From: Caballeronia catudaia
GTDB taxonomy: Bacteria; Pseudomonadota; Gammaproteobacteria; Burkholderiales; Burkholderiaceae
Assembly (NCBI RefSeq): GCF_001544755.2
Contig: NZ_FCOF02000016.1
Span: 88,223-152,222, forward strand
Length of the DNA: 64,000 bases
Direction: 5' to 3'
The first letter of the stretch is position 1. Each line of letters begins with the position of its first letter. The notes beneath the pieces were generated by a model. It did not search any database. It saw only the letters and a list, made by a program, of their open reading frames with translations, and was not told the DNA's origin. Shown one piece after another: positions 16,630 to 25,163 of the stretch. The position numbers and the translations under genes are program-made.

Positions 16630-19101
16630 ATGCAGGTCCTTTCCGCGCACGCGCCGCTGCGTCTTTCCGAAGGCTGGCAATGCCTGAGCACGCCCGCGGG
16701 CGCATGCGCCACGCCCGCATCGCTCGATACACTCACGCACACGCAATGGATCGACGCGCCCGTGCCCGGCACGATCGCATCGGCATTGCGTTTGTCCGGC
16801 GTCGCCGATGAAGCGCTCGCGCAACCGTTCGCGCATTCGGATCACTGGTATCGCGTGAAAATTTCAGATGATGGCAAGCGGCGCTTGCGCTTCAACGGCC
16901 TCGCGACCATCACCGAAATATGGCTGGACGATCGCAAGCTGCTCGAATCGGATTCGATGTTCATCGCGCATGATGTCGATGTCGAACTCAACGGCGAGCA
17001 CACGCTCCATCTCTGCTTTCGCTCGATCGCGCCCGCGCTCGCGGCAAAACGCGGACGCGCGCGCTGGCGACCGAAGCTCGCGCAGCCGGCCACCTTGCGC
17101 AATGTGCGCACGACGCTGCTCGGGCATATGTCCGGCTGGTGCCCGGCGATTCAACCAGCGGGACCGTGGCGCGCGATCGAACTGATCGGCGCATCGCGTG
17201 CGTGCATCGACGATGTGGATATGCGCACGAGCGTCGATGGTAGCGATGGCATGCTCGACATCACGGTCCGCTTCTTTCACGCGCAAGAGCCAACGCCGCT
17301 TCGGCTGGAATGCGGTGAAGCGCGAGCCGCGCTGCAATGGCAGGACGCGCACACGTTGACGGGCCGCGTGCGCGTGCCGAACGTGCGCCTGTGGTTTCCC
17401 CATACGCACGGCGAGCCGTCGCTTTATGCGGTGAAGCTCGGCGATATCGAACTCGGCGACGTGGGTTTTCGCACCATCGAAGTCGATCGCGGCAAGGATA
17501 ACAAGGGCTTTCAGCTCGTCGTGAACGGCGTGCCGGTGTTTGCGCGCGGCGCGTGCTGGACCTCGGCGGATATCGTTTCGCTCGATGCCTCGCGTGACAA
17601 GCTCGAAGGCATTTTCCGGCTGATTCGTGACGCGGGCCTCAACATCGTTCGCGTGAGCGGAATCACGCTATACGAGTCCGATACGTTCTACGAACTCGCG
17701 GACAAGCACGGCGTGATGATCTGGCAAGACTTCGCGTTCGCGAATTTCGATTATCCGGATGACGAAACATTTCGATCGAGTGTGCAACGCGAAGCCGAAC
17801 AATTTCTCGCGCGCACGCGACGCTTCGCATCGCTCGCGGTTCTATGCGGCGGAAGCGAGGTGCATCAGCAGGCCGCGATGCTCGGTCTGCCCTTCGACGC
17901 CTATCAGCAGCGTCTGTTCACCGAGTTGCTGCCGAACGCGATCGCCGCGCAAAGGCCCGATGTCGCCTATGTCGTGAACTCGCCGAGCGCCGCGCCCGGC
18001 GACACGGAATCGATGCCCTTCAACACGCGCGGCGGCATCACGCACTACTATGGCGTGCCCGCCTATCAGCGTTCGTTCGACGACGTGCGCCGCGCGCAAG
18101 TGCGCTTCGCATCCGAGTGCCTTGCATTCGCCAACGTGCCCGACGATGTCGCGTTGCGTGCATTGCCGAATCCGCGCGCGCACGAACCGCGCTGGAAAAC
18201 CGGCGTGCCGCGCGATCCCGGTTCCGCGTGGGACTTCGACGATGTGCGCGAGCACTACATGCAATCGCTCTATCGTGTCGATGTGCCGCGTCTGCGCTAT
18301 GAAAACCCCGAGCGTTATCTCGAGCTATCGCGCGCAATCGTCGCCGATGTGATCGGCGCGGTGTTCTCCGAATGGCGCCGCGAAGGATCGACGTGCGCGG
18401 GCGGCATCGTATGGAATCTGCTCGATGTGCGGCCGGGCGCGGGCTGGGGCGTGATCGACGTGCTCGGCGCACCGAAGAGCGCGCTGCATGGACTCGCGCG
18501 TGTGCTGCAACCCGTGCAGGCGCTGATTCTCGACGAAGGGCTCGACGGCCTCGACGTGCATCTCGTCAACGAGACGGCGCGCGAGATTCGCGCGCGTGTG
18601 GAGTTGACATGCCTGCGTGAAGGCGCGGTGAAAGTGGCGGGCGGTTCGTGCGATATCGTGTTGAAGCCGCGCAGCGTGCAGCGCGTGTCGTCGAATGCGC
18701 TGATCGGCGCGTTCTTCGATATCGCGTATGCGTATCGCTTCGGCCCGCGCGCGCACGATGCGACGCATGTCGTCCTGCGCGATGCCGAAACGGGCGACGT
18801 GTTATCGGAAGCGTTCCACTTCCCCGATCCCTCGATAGGCGAACGGCGCGATATCGGCCTGAAGGTCTCGGTCGAGAAGGATGAGGAAGGCTGGAGTCTC
18901 GTCGTCGAAACAGGGCAACTCGCGCGCTGGGTGCATGTCGTCGATCCGAACTATCACGCGCGCATCGACTGGTTTCATCTCGCGCCAGGCAGCACGAAAC
19001 GCATTCCGCTCGTCGCGCGGCACGCGAATGTGCGCGCCGCGCCCGAAGGCGATGTGTGTGCCGTCAATGCTTTGCGCAGCGCGATGTATCGCGCTGCGTG
19101 A
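16630..19101 (+). CDS. Glycoside hydrolase family 2 protein, beta-mannosidase-like
   Basis: An 823-residue cytoplasmic protein without a signal peptide. The N-terminal jelly-roll domain includes VPGTI and HSDHWYRVKI. The immunoglobulin-like domain follows, and the TIM barrel begins at FQLVVNGVPVFARGACWTS. The acid/base Glu is probably in LCGGSEVHQQ, where classic beta-mannosidases have GNNENE, and the nucleophile is probably Glu in FASECLAF, where most have FxSEFG. Both Glu residues remain although the motifs around them deviate. It lies 75 nt after DUF1839, behind a hairpin, and may cleave or modify a glycosylated product of the same cluster (inference). Confidence 0.88.
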   Translation: MQVLSAHAPLRLSEGWQCLSTPAGACATPASLDTLTHTQWIDAPVPGTIASALRLSGVADEALAQPFAHSDHWYRVKISDDGKRRLRFNGLATITEIWLDDRKLLESDSMFIAHDVDVELNGEHTLHLCFRSIAPALAAKRGRARWRPKLAQPATLRNVRTTLLGHMSGWCPAIQPAGPWRAIELIGASRACIDDVDMRTSVDGSDGMLDITVRFFHAQEPTPLRLECGEARAALQWQDAHTLTGRVRVPNVRLWFPHTHGEPSLYAVKLGDIELGDVGFRTIEVDRGKDNKGFQLVVNGVPVFARGACWTSADIVSLDASRDKLEGIFRLIRDAGLNIVRVSGITLYESDTFYELADKHGVMIWQDFAFANFDYPDDETFRSSVQREAEQFLARTRRFASLAVLCGGSEVHQQAAMLGLPFDAYQQRLFTELLPNAIAAQRPDVAYVVNSPSAAPGDTESMPFNTRGGITHYYGVPAYQRSFDDVRRAQVRFASECLAFANVPDDVALRALPNPRAHEPRWKTGVPRDPGSAWDFDDVREHYMQSLYRVDVPRLRYENPERYLELSRAIVADVIGAVFSEWRREGSTCAGGIVWNLLDVRPGAGWGVIDVLGAPKSALHGLARVLQPVQALILDEGLDGLDVHLVNETAREIRARVELTCLREGAVKVAGGSCDIVLKPRSVQRVSSNALIGAFFDIAYAYRFGPRAHDATHVVLRDAETGDVLSEAFHFPDPSIGERRDIGLKVSVEKDEEGWSLVVETGQLARWVHVVDPNYHARIDWFHLAPGSTKRIPLVARHANVRAAPEGDVCAVNALRSAMYRAA

Positions 19102-19116
19102 GGCATCGCACGGCGA

Positions 19117-22100
19117 TCACGCCGTCGCCGCCATCTCCACCGGCGCGCGATAACGCCCGATCAGACGCTCGCGCTTCTTCGCAACCGCCGCCATGTTGCG
19201 CTCTTTCACATGGCCAAAGCCACGGATCTCATCGGGCAGCTTCGCGAGTTGCAGCGCGGTGTCGACACGGTCCATATCGAGCGTCGCGCAGAATTCATCG
19301 ACGAGCGCGATGTAATCCGCGATCATCGCGCGCTCGGTGCGGCGCTCATCGGTCTTGCCGAACACATCGAGCGCCGTGCCGCGCAAGCCCTTCATCTTCG
19401 CGAGCACGCGGAACGCGGGCAGCATCCAAGCGCCGAAGCGCTGCTTCACGAGATGGCCGTGCTCGTCACGCTTCGCGAAGAGCGGCGGCGCGAGATGGAA
19501 CATGAGCTTGTAATCGCGGCCCGGTTCGCCCTCGAACTGCGCGCGCAGCTTGTCGAGATACGCGGGATCGGCATAGAGACGCGCGACTTCGTACTCGTCC
19601 TTATAGGCCATGAGCTTCGCGAGATTGACCGCGACCGCGCGCGTGAGCGGCAGCTTCGCGTTCAACGGCTTCTCTTTCTCGCGGATGCGCTCGATCACGC
19701 TTCGATACGAACGCGCATACGCTTCGCTTTGATACGCCGTCAGCAAGGCTTCGCGCGTCGCGATCACGTTGTCGAGCGACTCGGGCATCTTCATCACGAC
19801 CGCATGCTGCGCGGGCTTGATGAGATCGCCCGCGCCATGATGCGCGACGAATCGTCCCCAGTTGAACGCGAGCCAGTTCTTCTCGATCGCCACGTTGTTC
19901 AGTTCGATCGCGCGCTTCAGGCTCGCCAGTTCCAGCGGCAGCCAGCCTTTCTGCCACGCAAAGCCGAGCAGCAGCGGATTCGAGTAGATCGTATCGCCGA
20001 GCAGTTTCAGCGCGAGCGCGTTGGCGTCGACGAATGCGCACCCCGCGCCGATGCTGTCCTTTAGCGCCTCTTCCGTCTGCGCGCCCGGAAAAGTCCAGTT
20101 CGCGTTCGTGACGAACTCCGCGGTCGGCGTCGCGCCGCTGTTGATCGCCGCCTGCGTCACGCCGTTTCGCGTGCGTGAAAGCACATCGTTCGATGCCGAC
20201 ACGATCGCATCGCAACCGATCACGAGGCGCGCTTCGCCCGTCGCAATGCGCGTCGCGTGCAGCGCTTGCGGCTCGGGCGCGATCTGCACGTGACTCAGCA
20301 CCGCGCCGCCCTTTTGCGCGAGACCGGCCATGTCGAGCACGGTGACGCCCTTGCGCTCGATATGCGCCGCCATGCCGATCAGCCCGCCGATCGTCACCAC
20401 GCCCGTGCCGCCCACGCCCGTCACGAGAATGCCGTAAGGCTTCGAAAGCGCGGGCAATGAAGGCGACGGCAGCGTGTCGAAATCAGGCTTGGTCTCTTTC
20501 GAAGCCTGCGGCTTGCGAACCTGCGCGCCTTCGGCCGTCACGAAGCTCGGGCAGAAGCCATTGACACACGAAAAATCCTTGTTGCACGACGATTGATTGA
20601 TCTTGCGCTTCGTGCCGAGCGGCGTATCCATCGGCTCGACGGACAGGCAATTCGACTGCACCGAACAATCGCCGCAGCCTTCGCACACGGCATCGTTGAT
20701 GAACGCGCGGCGCGCCGGATCGGGATACGTGCCGCGCTTGCGGCGGCGGCGCTTTTCGGTCGCGCAGGTCTGATCGTAGATGAGCACCGTCGTGCCTTGC
20801 GTATCGCGCAGCTCGCGCTGAATGCTGTCGAGCTCGTCGCGATGATGCACGTTCACGCCCTGAGGCAATGCAACGTTCGCATCGTATTTCTGCGGCTCGT
20901 CCGTGACGATGACGATGCGCTTCGCGCCTTCCGCATAGACCTGATGGGCGATCTGCGGCACCGTCAGCACGCCGTCGACGGGCTGGCCGCCGGTCATCGC
21001 GACGGCATCGTTATAAAGAATCTTGTACGTGATGTTCGCGTTCGCGGCGATCGCCGCGCGCACCGCGAGCAGCCCCGAATGGAAATACGTGCCGTCGCCG
21101 AGATTGACGAACACGTGCTTGTCGCCCGAGAAATGCATCTGGCCGATCCACGCAACGCCCTCTCCGCCCATCTGGCTGAAGGTCTCGGTCTTGCGGTCCA
21201 TCCACATCGACATGTAATGGCAGCCGATGCCCGCGAGCGCGCGCGAGCCTTCGGGCACACGCGTCGACGTGTTGTGCGGGCAACCCGAGCAGAACCACGG
21301 CTTGCGCTCGACATCGACACGCGGCTTGATCGCCTCGCGTTCTTTCGCTTCGATGGTTTCGACGCGCGCCAGCATGCGTGCGCGCACATCGGCGGGAAGA
21401 TCGGCGCGTGCGAGACGGCGCGCGATAGCCTTTGCGATCAGCGCGGGCGATAGCTCGTAATGCGCGGGTAGCAGCCAGTCGCCGCGCGGCACGGACCATT
21501 CTCCGCCTTCGTTGTCGCGTTCATCGAACTTGCCGTAAATGCGTGGGCGCACGTCTTCGCGCCAGTTATACAGCTCTTCCTTCAGCGCGTATTCGAGGAT
21601 CTGCCGCTTCTCTTCGACGACGAGAATCTCTTCGAGACCCGTTGCGAATGCACGCGCGTCCTGCGCATCGAGCGGCCACACGCAGCCCACTTTCAGCACG
21701 CGCAGACCGATCTGCGCGCAGGTTTCATCGTCGAGGCCGAGATCGACCAGCGCCTGGCGCACATCGAGGTAAGCCTTGCCCGCGGTGATGATGCCGAAGC
21801 GCGGCTTGTCGGAGTCCAGCACCACGCGATTCAATTTGTTCGCGCGCACATAGGCCAGCGCGGCGTACCACTTCTCGTCGAGCAGACGCGCTTCCTGCGC
21901 GAGCGGCGCATCGGGCCAGCGGATGTTGAGACCGTCCGCGGGCATCGCGTAATCGGTGGGCGTGACGATCTCCACGCGGTCCGGATCGAGGTCGATCGAT
22001 GCCGTCGATTCGACGACATCGGTCACGCATTTCATCGCGACCCATAGACCCGAGTAGCGGCTCATCGCCCAGCCGTGCAAACCGTAGTCGAGATATTCCT

Positions 22101-22653
22101 GCACGTTCGACGGATACAGCACCGGAATGCCCGCCGCGATGAACGCATGATCCGACTGATGCGCCACCGACGACGACTTCGCCGCGTGATCGTCGCCCGC
22201 GAGCACCAGCACGCCGCCGTGCCTGTCAGTCCCGGCCGAGTTGGCGTGCTTGAACACGTCGCCCGTGCGATCCACGCCCGGTCCCTTGCCGTACCACATG
22301 CCGAACACGCCGTCGCGCGTCGCGCCCGGCCAGAGATTCACTTGCTGCGTGCCCCAGATCGACGTCGCGGCGAGGTCTTCGTTCACGCCCGGCTGAAACA
22401 CGATGTCGTTGGCTTTCAGATGCGCCTTCGCCTTCCACAAGGACTGATCGAGCGCGCCGAGCGGCGAGCCGCGATAACCCGATATGAAGCCCGCCGTATT
22501 CAGTCCCGCCTTGCGGTCGCGCGCTTTCTGCAGCATCGGCAGGCGCACGAGCGCTTGCGTGCCGCTGATATAGACGCGGCCTTTCTCCAGCGTGTATTTA
22601 TCATCCAGCGAAACATTGGCGGCGGCGAGTGCGGCGCGATCGGGTGCGTTCAT
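19117..22653 (-). CDS. Indolepyruvate ferredoxin oxidoreductase, fused alpha-beta form
   Basis: A 1178-residue protein joining both halves of a 2-oxoacid:ferredoxin oxidoreductase. The N-terminal part holds the pyrimidine-binding and TPP domains, with GIGCHYMSMWMDRKT and LGDGTYFHSG. A ferredoxin-like Cys cluster follows (CEGCGDCSVQSNC, then CNKDFSCVNGFCPSF). The C-terminal part is the gamma-type domain beginning GILVTGVGGTGVVTIGG. It oxidatively decarboxylates arylpyruvates or similar 2-oxoacids to acyl-CoA, as in aromatic amino acid breakdown. The start at 22653 faces a divergent LysR regulator across 103 nt, which probably controls it. Its 3' end converges on the GH2 gene with a 15-nt gap. 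Confidence 0.93.
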   Translation of the reverse strand: MNAPDRAALAAANVSLDDKYTLEKGRVYISGTQALVRLPMLQKARDRKAGLNTAGFISGYRGSPLGALDQSLWKAKAHLKANDIVFQPGVNEDLAATSIWGTQQVNLWPGATRDGVFGMWYGKGPGVDRTGDVFKHANSAGTDRHGGVLVLAGDDHAAKSSSVAHQSDHAFIAAGIPVLYPSNVQEYLDYGLHGWAMSRYSGLWVAMKCVTDVVESTASIDLDPDRVEIVTPTDYAMPADGLNIRWPDAPLAQEARLLDEKWYAALAYVRANKLNRVVLDSDKPRFGIITAGKAYLDVRQALVDLGLDDETCAQIGLRVLKVGCVWPLDAQDARAFATGLEEILVVEEKRQILEYALKEELYNWREDVRPRIYGKFDERDNEGGEWSVPRGDWLLPAHYELSPALIAKAIARRLARADLPADVRARMLARVETIEAKEREAIKPRVDVERKPWFCSGCPHNTSTRVPEGSRALAGIGCHYMSMWMDRKTETFSQMGGEGVAWIGQMHFSGDKHVFVNLGDGTYFHSGLLAVRAAIAANANITYKILYNDAVAMTGGQPVDGVLTVPQIAHQVYAEGAKRIVIVTDEPQKYDANVALPQGVNVHHRDELDSIQRELRDTQGTTVLIYDQTCATEKRRRRKRGTYPDPARRAFINDAVCEGCGDCSVQSNCLSVEPMDTPLGTKRKINQSSCNKDFSCVNGFCPSFVTAEGAQVRKPQASKETKPDFDTLPSPSLPALSKPYGILVTGVGGTGVVTIGGLIGMAAHIERKGVTVLDMAGLAQKGGAVLSHVQIAPEPQALHATRIATGEARLVIGCDAIVSASNDVLSRTRNGVTQAAINSGATPTAEFVTNANWTFPGAQTEEALKDSIGAGCAFVDANALALKLLGDTIYSNPLLLGFAWQKGWLPLELASLKRAIELNNVAIEKNWLAFNWGRFVAHHGAGDLIKPAQHAVVMKMPESLDNVIATREALLTAYQSEAYARSYRSVIERIREKEKPLNAKLPLTRAVAVNLAKLMAYKDEYEVARLYADPAYLDKLRAQFEGEPGRDYKLMFHLAPPLFAKRDEHGHLVKQRFGAWMLPAFRVLAKMKGLRGTALDVFGKTDERRTERAMIADYIALVDEFCATLDMDRVDTALQLAKLPDEIRGFGHVKERNMAAVAKKRERLIGRYRAPVEMAATA

Positions 22654-22756
22654 GTGGGCGTGTCTCCAAGTTCGGGGAATTGTTTTTTGCGCAGTATAGA
22701 AAGCCGAATAGCCATCGTAAAATCACGAATAAACAACTCTGGTATTCGAAAATCAG

Positions 22757-23662
22757 ATGGCCTTCGATCTCACGCTCCGGCAGTTGCGCTATTTCGTGGC
22801 CGCCGCGCAAACCGGCCAGTTCTCGATGGCGGCGGCGAACGAACATGTCTCGCAATCGGCGATCACGAATGCGGTGCTCGCGCTCGAAAGCGCGCTCGGC
22901 ACGAAGCTGTTCGAACGCATGCCGCAAGGCGTCGCGCTGACGCCCGATGGTCAGGACTTTCATCATCACGCGCGCCGCGTGCTCGATGCCGCGCGCGACG
23001 CCATGCACAAGCCGCGCTTTCGCTCGCACGACATGAGCGGCGTGGCACGGATTGCCGCGTCCTATACGGTGCTCGGGTATTTTTTGCCGGAATTGCTCGC
23101 GCGCTTTCGTGCGACATATCCGTTCATCGATTTCGACTTGCGCGACATGGAGCGCGCCGATATCGAAACGGCCGTGGCGAATGGCGATGTCGATATCGGC
23201 GTGGTGCTGTTATCGAATCTGCAACGTCCGGAGCGCTTCGACAGTCAGGTGTTGATGCGCTCGCGGCGGCAGTTGTGGGTCGCGCCGACGCATCCGCTCG
23301 CGCGGCAGCACGCGGTCTCGCTGAAGGATATCGCCGCGCATCCGTACATTCTCATTACCGTCGATGAAGGCGAACAATCGACGATGCGCTATTGGCATAA
23401 GAAGCGCCTCGAACCGAACATCGCGTTTCGCACGAGTTCGATGGAGGCGCTGCGTGGACTCGTGGCGCACGGCTTCGGCGTCACCGTGCTGTCGGATATG
23501 GTGTTTCGGCCGTGGTCGCTCGAAGGCAAGCGCATCGAAGCGCGGCCCGTGAACGACGCCATTCCTCACATGGAAGCGGGCATGATCTGGCGCAAGGGCG
23601 CCGTGCTCGACGCCCCCGCGACCGCCGTGCAGCAATTCCTGATTCACGCGTGCGGCGGCTAG
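22757..23662 (+). CDS. LysR-family regulator divergent from the indolepyruvate oxidoreductase
   Basis: A 301-residue LysR protein. The helix-turn-helix spans about residues 5-65 (LRQLRYFVAAAQTGQFSMAAANEHVSQSAITNAV), and the effector-binding domain fills the rest. It starts at ATG 22757, 103 nt from the divergent oxidoreductase. This is the usual LysR arrangement for control of the neighbouring gene and of itself. The AT-rich spacer with ATTCG-type repeats likely holds the binding sites; I did not define an exact T-N11-A box. The natural inducer is probably an aryl-pyruvate or a related acid (inference). It converges on the MFS gene with a 6-nt gap. Confidence 0.92.
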   Translation: MAFDLTLRQLRYFVAAAQTGQFSMAAANEHVSQSAITNAVLALESALGTKLFERMPQGVALTPDGQDFHHHARRVLDAARDAMHKPRFRSHDMSGVARIAASYTVLGYFLPELLARFRATYPFIDFDLRDMERADIETAVANGDVDIGVVLLSNLQRPERFDSQVLMRSRRQLWVAPTHPLARQHAVSLKDIAAHPYILITVDEGEQSTMRYWHKKRLEPNIAFRTSSMEALRGLVAHGFGVTVLSDMVFRPWSLEGKRIEARPVNDAIPHMEAGMIWRKGAVLDAPATAVQQFLIHACGG

Positions 23663-23668
23663 CCAAAC

Positions 23669-25111
23669 TCAATGCGAAATACTTTCGAGCGACTTCCCGA
23701 GCGTGCGCGGCCCCATCAACCCGATAGAAAGCATCACGAGCAGCATCGCGCCCGCAATGAAACCGAACACGCCGGTCACGCCCGCTTCTTTCAGCACGAA
23801 CGCGATCACGAACGAACTGAACACCGCTGACAACCGGCTCCACGAATAAACGAAGCCGACGGCGCGGGCGCGTATCGTCGTCGGATAAAGCTCCTGCTGA
23901 TACGTGTGATACGTGAACGAGATGATGTTGCCCGCGAGCGTGAGCATGACCCCGAGCGTGACGATCATCACGGGGCCGGCCGCCTGGCTGAACAGCAGGC
24001 CCGCGATGATATTCACGCCCGCCATGAAGACGATCACATGCTTGCGTTCGAAGCGATCCGCGATCCAGTAGCCGAGCAACGGGCCGATGGGCGCGGCGAG
24101 CCCGATCACCGTCGTATAGAGCAGGCTCGACGTGACCGTCACGCCCTGCTTCACGAGCAAGGTCGGCACCCAGTTCGCAAAGCCGTAGAAGCCGACCGTC
24201 TGGAAGATATGGAAGACGATCAGCATCAGCGTGCGCTTGCGATAAGGCGGATTCCACATATCGGCGAAACCGGCCTTCTTCGCGATCGGATCGGACGGAC
24301 CCGGCGCGGGCAGCGGCTTGCCGTATTCCAGCGCGACCTTGTCTTCGAGACGGCGCAGGACTGCATCGGCTTCATCGACACGGCCCTTGCTCGCGAGCCA
24401 GCGCGGGCTTTCCGGAAGATTGCGCCGGAAGTACCAGACGAACAGCGCGCTCACGCCGCCCGCCAGCGCGACCCAGCGCCAGCCGTCGAAACCGAACGGC
24501 GCTTGCGGCACCAGCAGATAGGAAAGAAACGCGACCACGGGCACGGCTGAAAAGCCGATCGCCTGACAGACCGCGAACGCCCGGCCGCGCAAATGCTTCG
24601 GCGCGAGCTCCGACATATACGTGCCGATCGTCACGAGCTCGACGCCGATACCGAGTCCCGACACGAAGCGCCAGAAGTTGAGCCACATCGCCGTGTCCTG
24701 AAACGCCATGACGGTATTCGCCGCGACGTACCACAGCAGCGAATACGTGAAGATCGCGCGGCGTCCGTAGCGGTCGGCGAGAAAGCCGCACGCAATCGTG
24801 CCGATGAACAGCCCGCAGAACAATGCCGCGATGAAACTCGCGACGCCTGTGGTGCCGAACAGGCCCGCGGTCGTCGATGTCAGAATGCCGCTCTTCACGA
24901 GGCCCGGCGCGATGTAGCCCGTGAAGAGCAGATCGTAGAGCTCGAAGAAGAAGCCGAGGCTCAAGAGAAAGATGAGCTTCCAGACCGCGCGCGTCGCGGG
25001 AAGCCGGTCGAGGCGCGCCGAGATGCCCGCCGTGTCCGCGATTGCCGGCGCGTCCGTAAGCGTGCTGCCGGCGGCGTCGTGCAGACCCGAAGTGCCCTGC
25101 ATGATAGCCAT
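23669..25111 (-). CDS. MFS transporter (sugar/organic acid porter type)
   Basis: A 480-residue 12-helix transporter. Conserved elements are GFLADRYGRRA after helix 2-3 (the MFS GxxxDRxGRR loop), the PESPRWLASKGR motif before the central loop that is typical of sugar-porter relatives, and GYWIADRFERK in the second half. A hydrophilic N-terminal extension of about 40 residues precedes the first helix. AGGAGA lies before ATG 25111. It lies 52 nt downstream of the aconitase-family gene on the same strand, so it probably imports that enzyme's substrate, a di- or tricarboxylate or a related acid. Substrate assignment is inferred from context only. Confidence 0.9.
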   Translation of the reverse strand: MAIMQGTSGLHDAAGSTLTDAPAIADTAGISARLDRLPATRAVWKLIFLLSLGFFFELYDLLFTGYIAPGLVKSGILTSTTAGLFGTTGVASFIAALFCGLFIGTIACGFLADRYGRRAIFTYSLLWYVAANTVMAFQDTAMWLNFWRFVSGLGIGVELVTIGTYMSELAPKHLRGRAFAVCQAIGFSAVPVVAFLSYLLVPQAPFGFDGWRWVALAGGVSALFVWYFRRNLPESPRWLASKGRVDEADAVLRRLEDKVALEYGKPLPAPGPSDPIAKKAGFADMWNPPYRKRTLMLIVFHIFQTVGFYGFANWVPTLLVKQGVTVTSSLLYTTVIGLAAPIGPLLGYWIADRFERKHVIVFMAGVNIIAGLLFSQAAGPVMIVTLGVMLTLAGNIISFTYHTYQQELYPTTIRARAVGFVYSWSRLSAVFSSFVIAFVLKEAGVTGVFGFIAGAMLLVMLSIGLMGPRTLGKSLESISH

Positions 25112-25163
25112 TGCTGTCTCCTGTTCGTATGTCGATGCCGCATCGATGGCGGCCCGATCGTGC

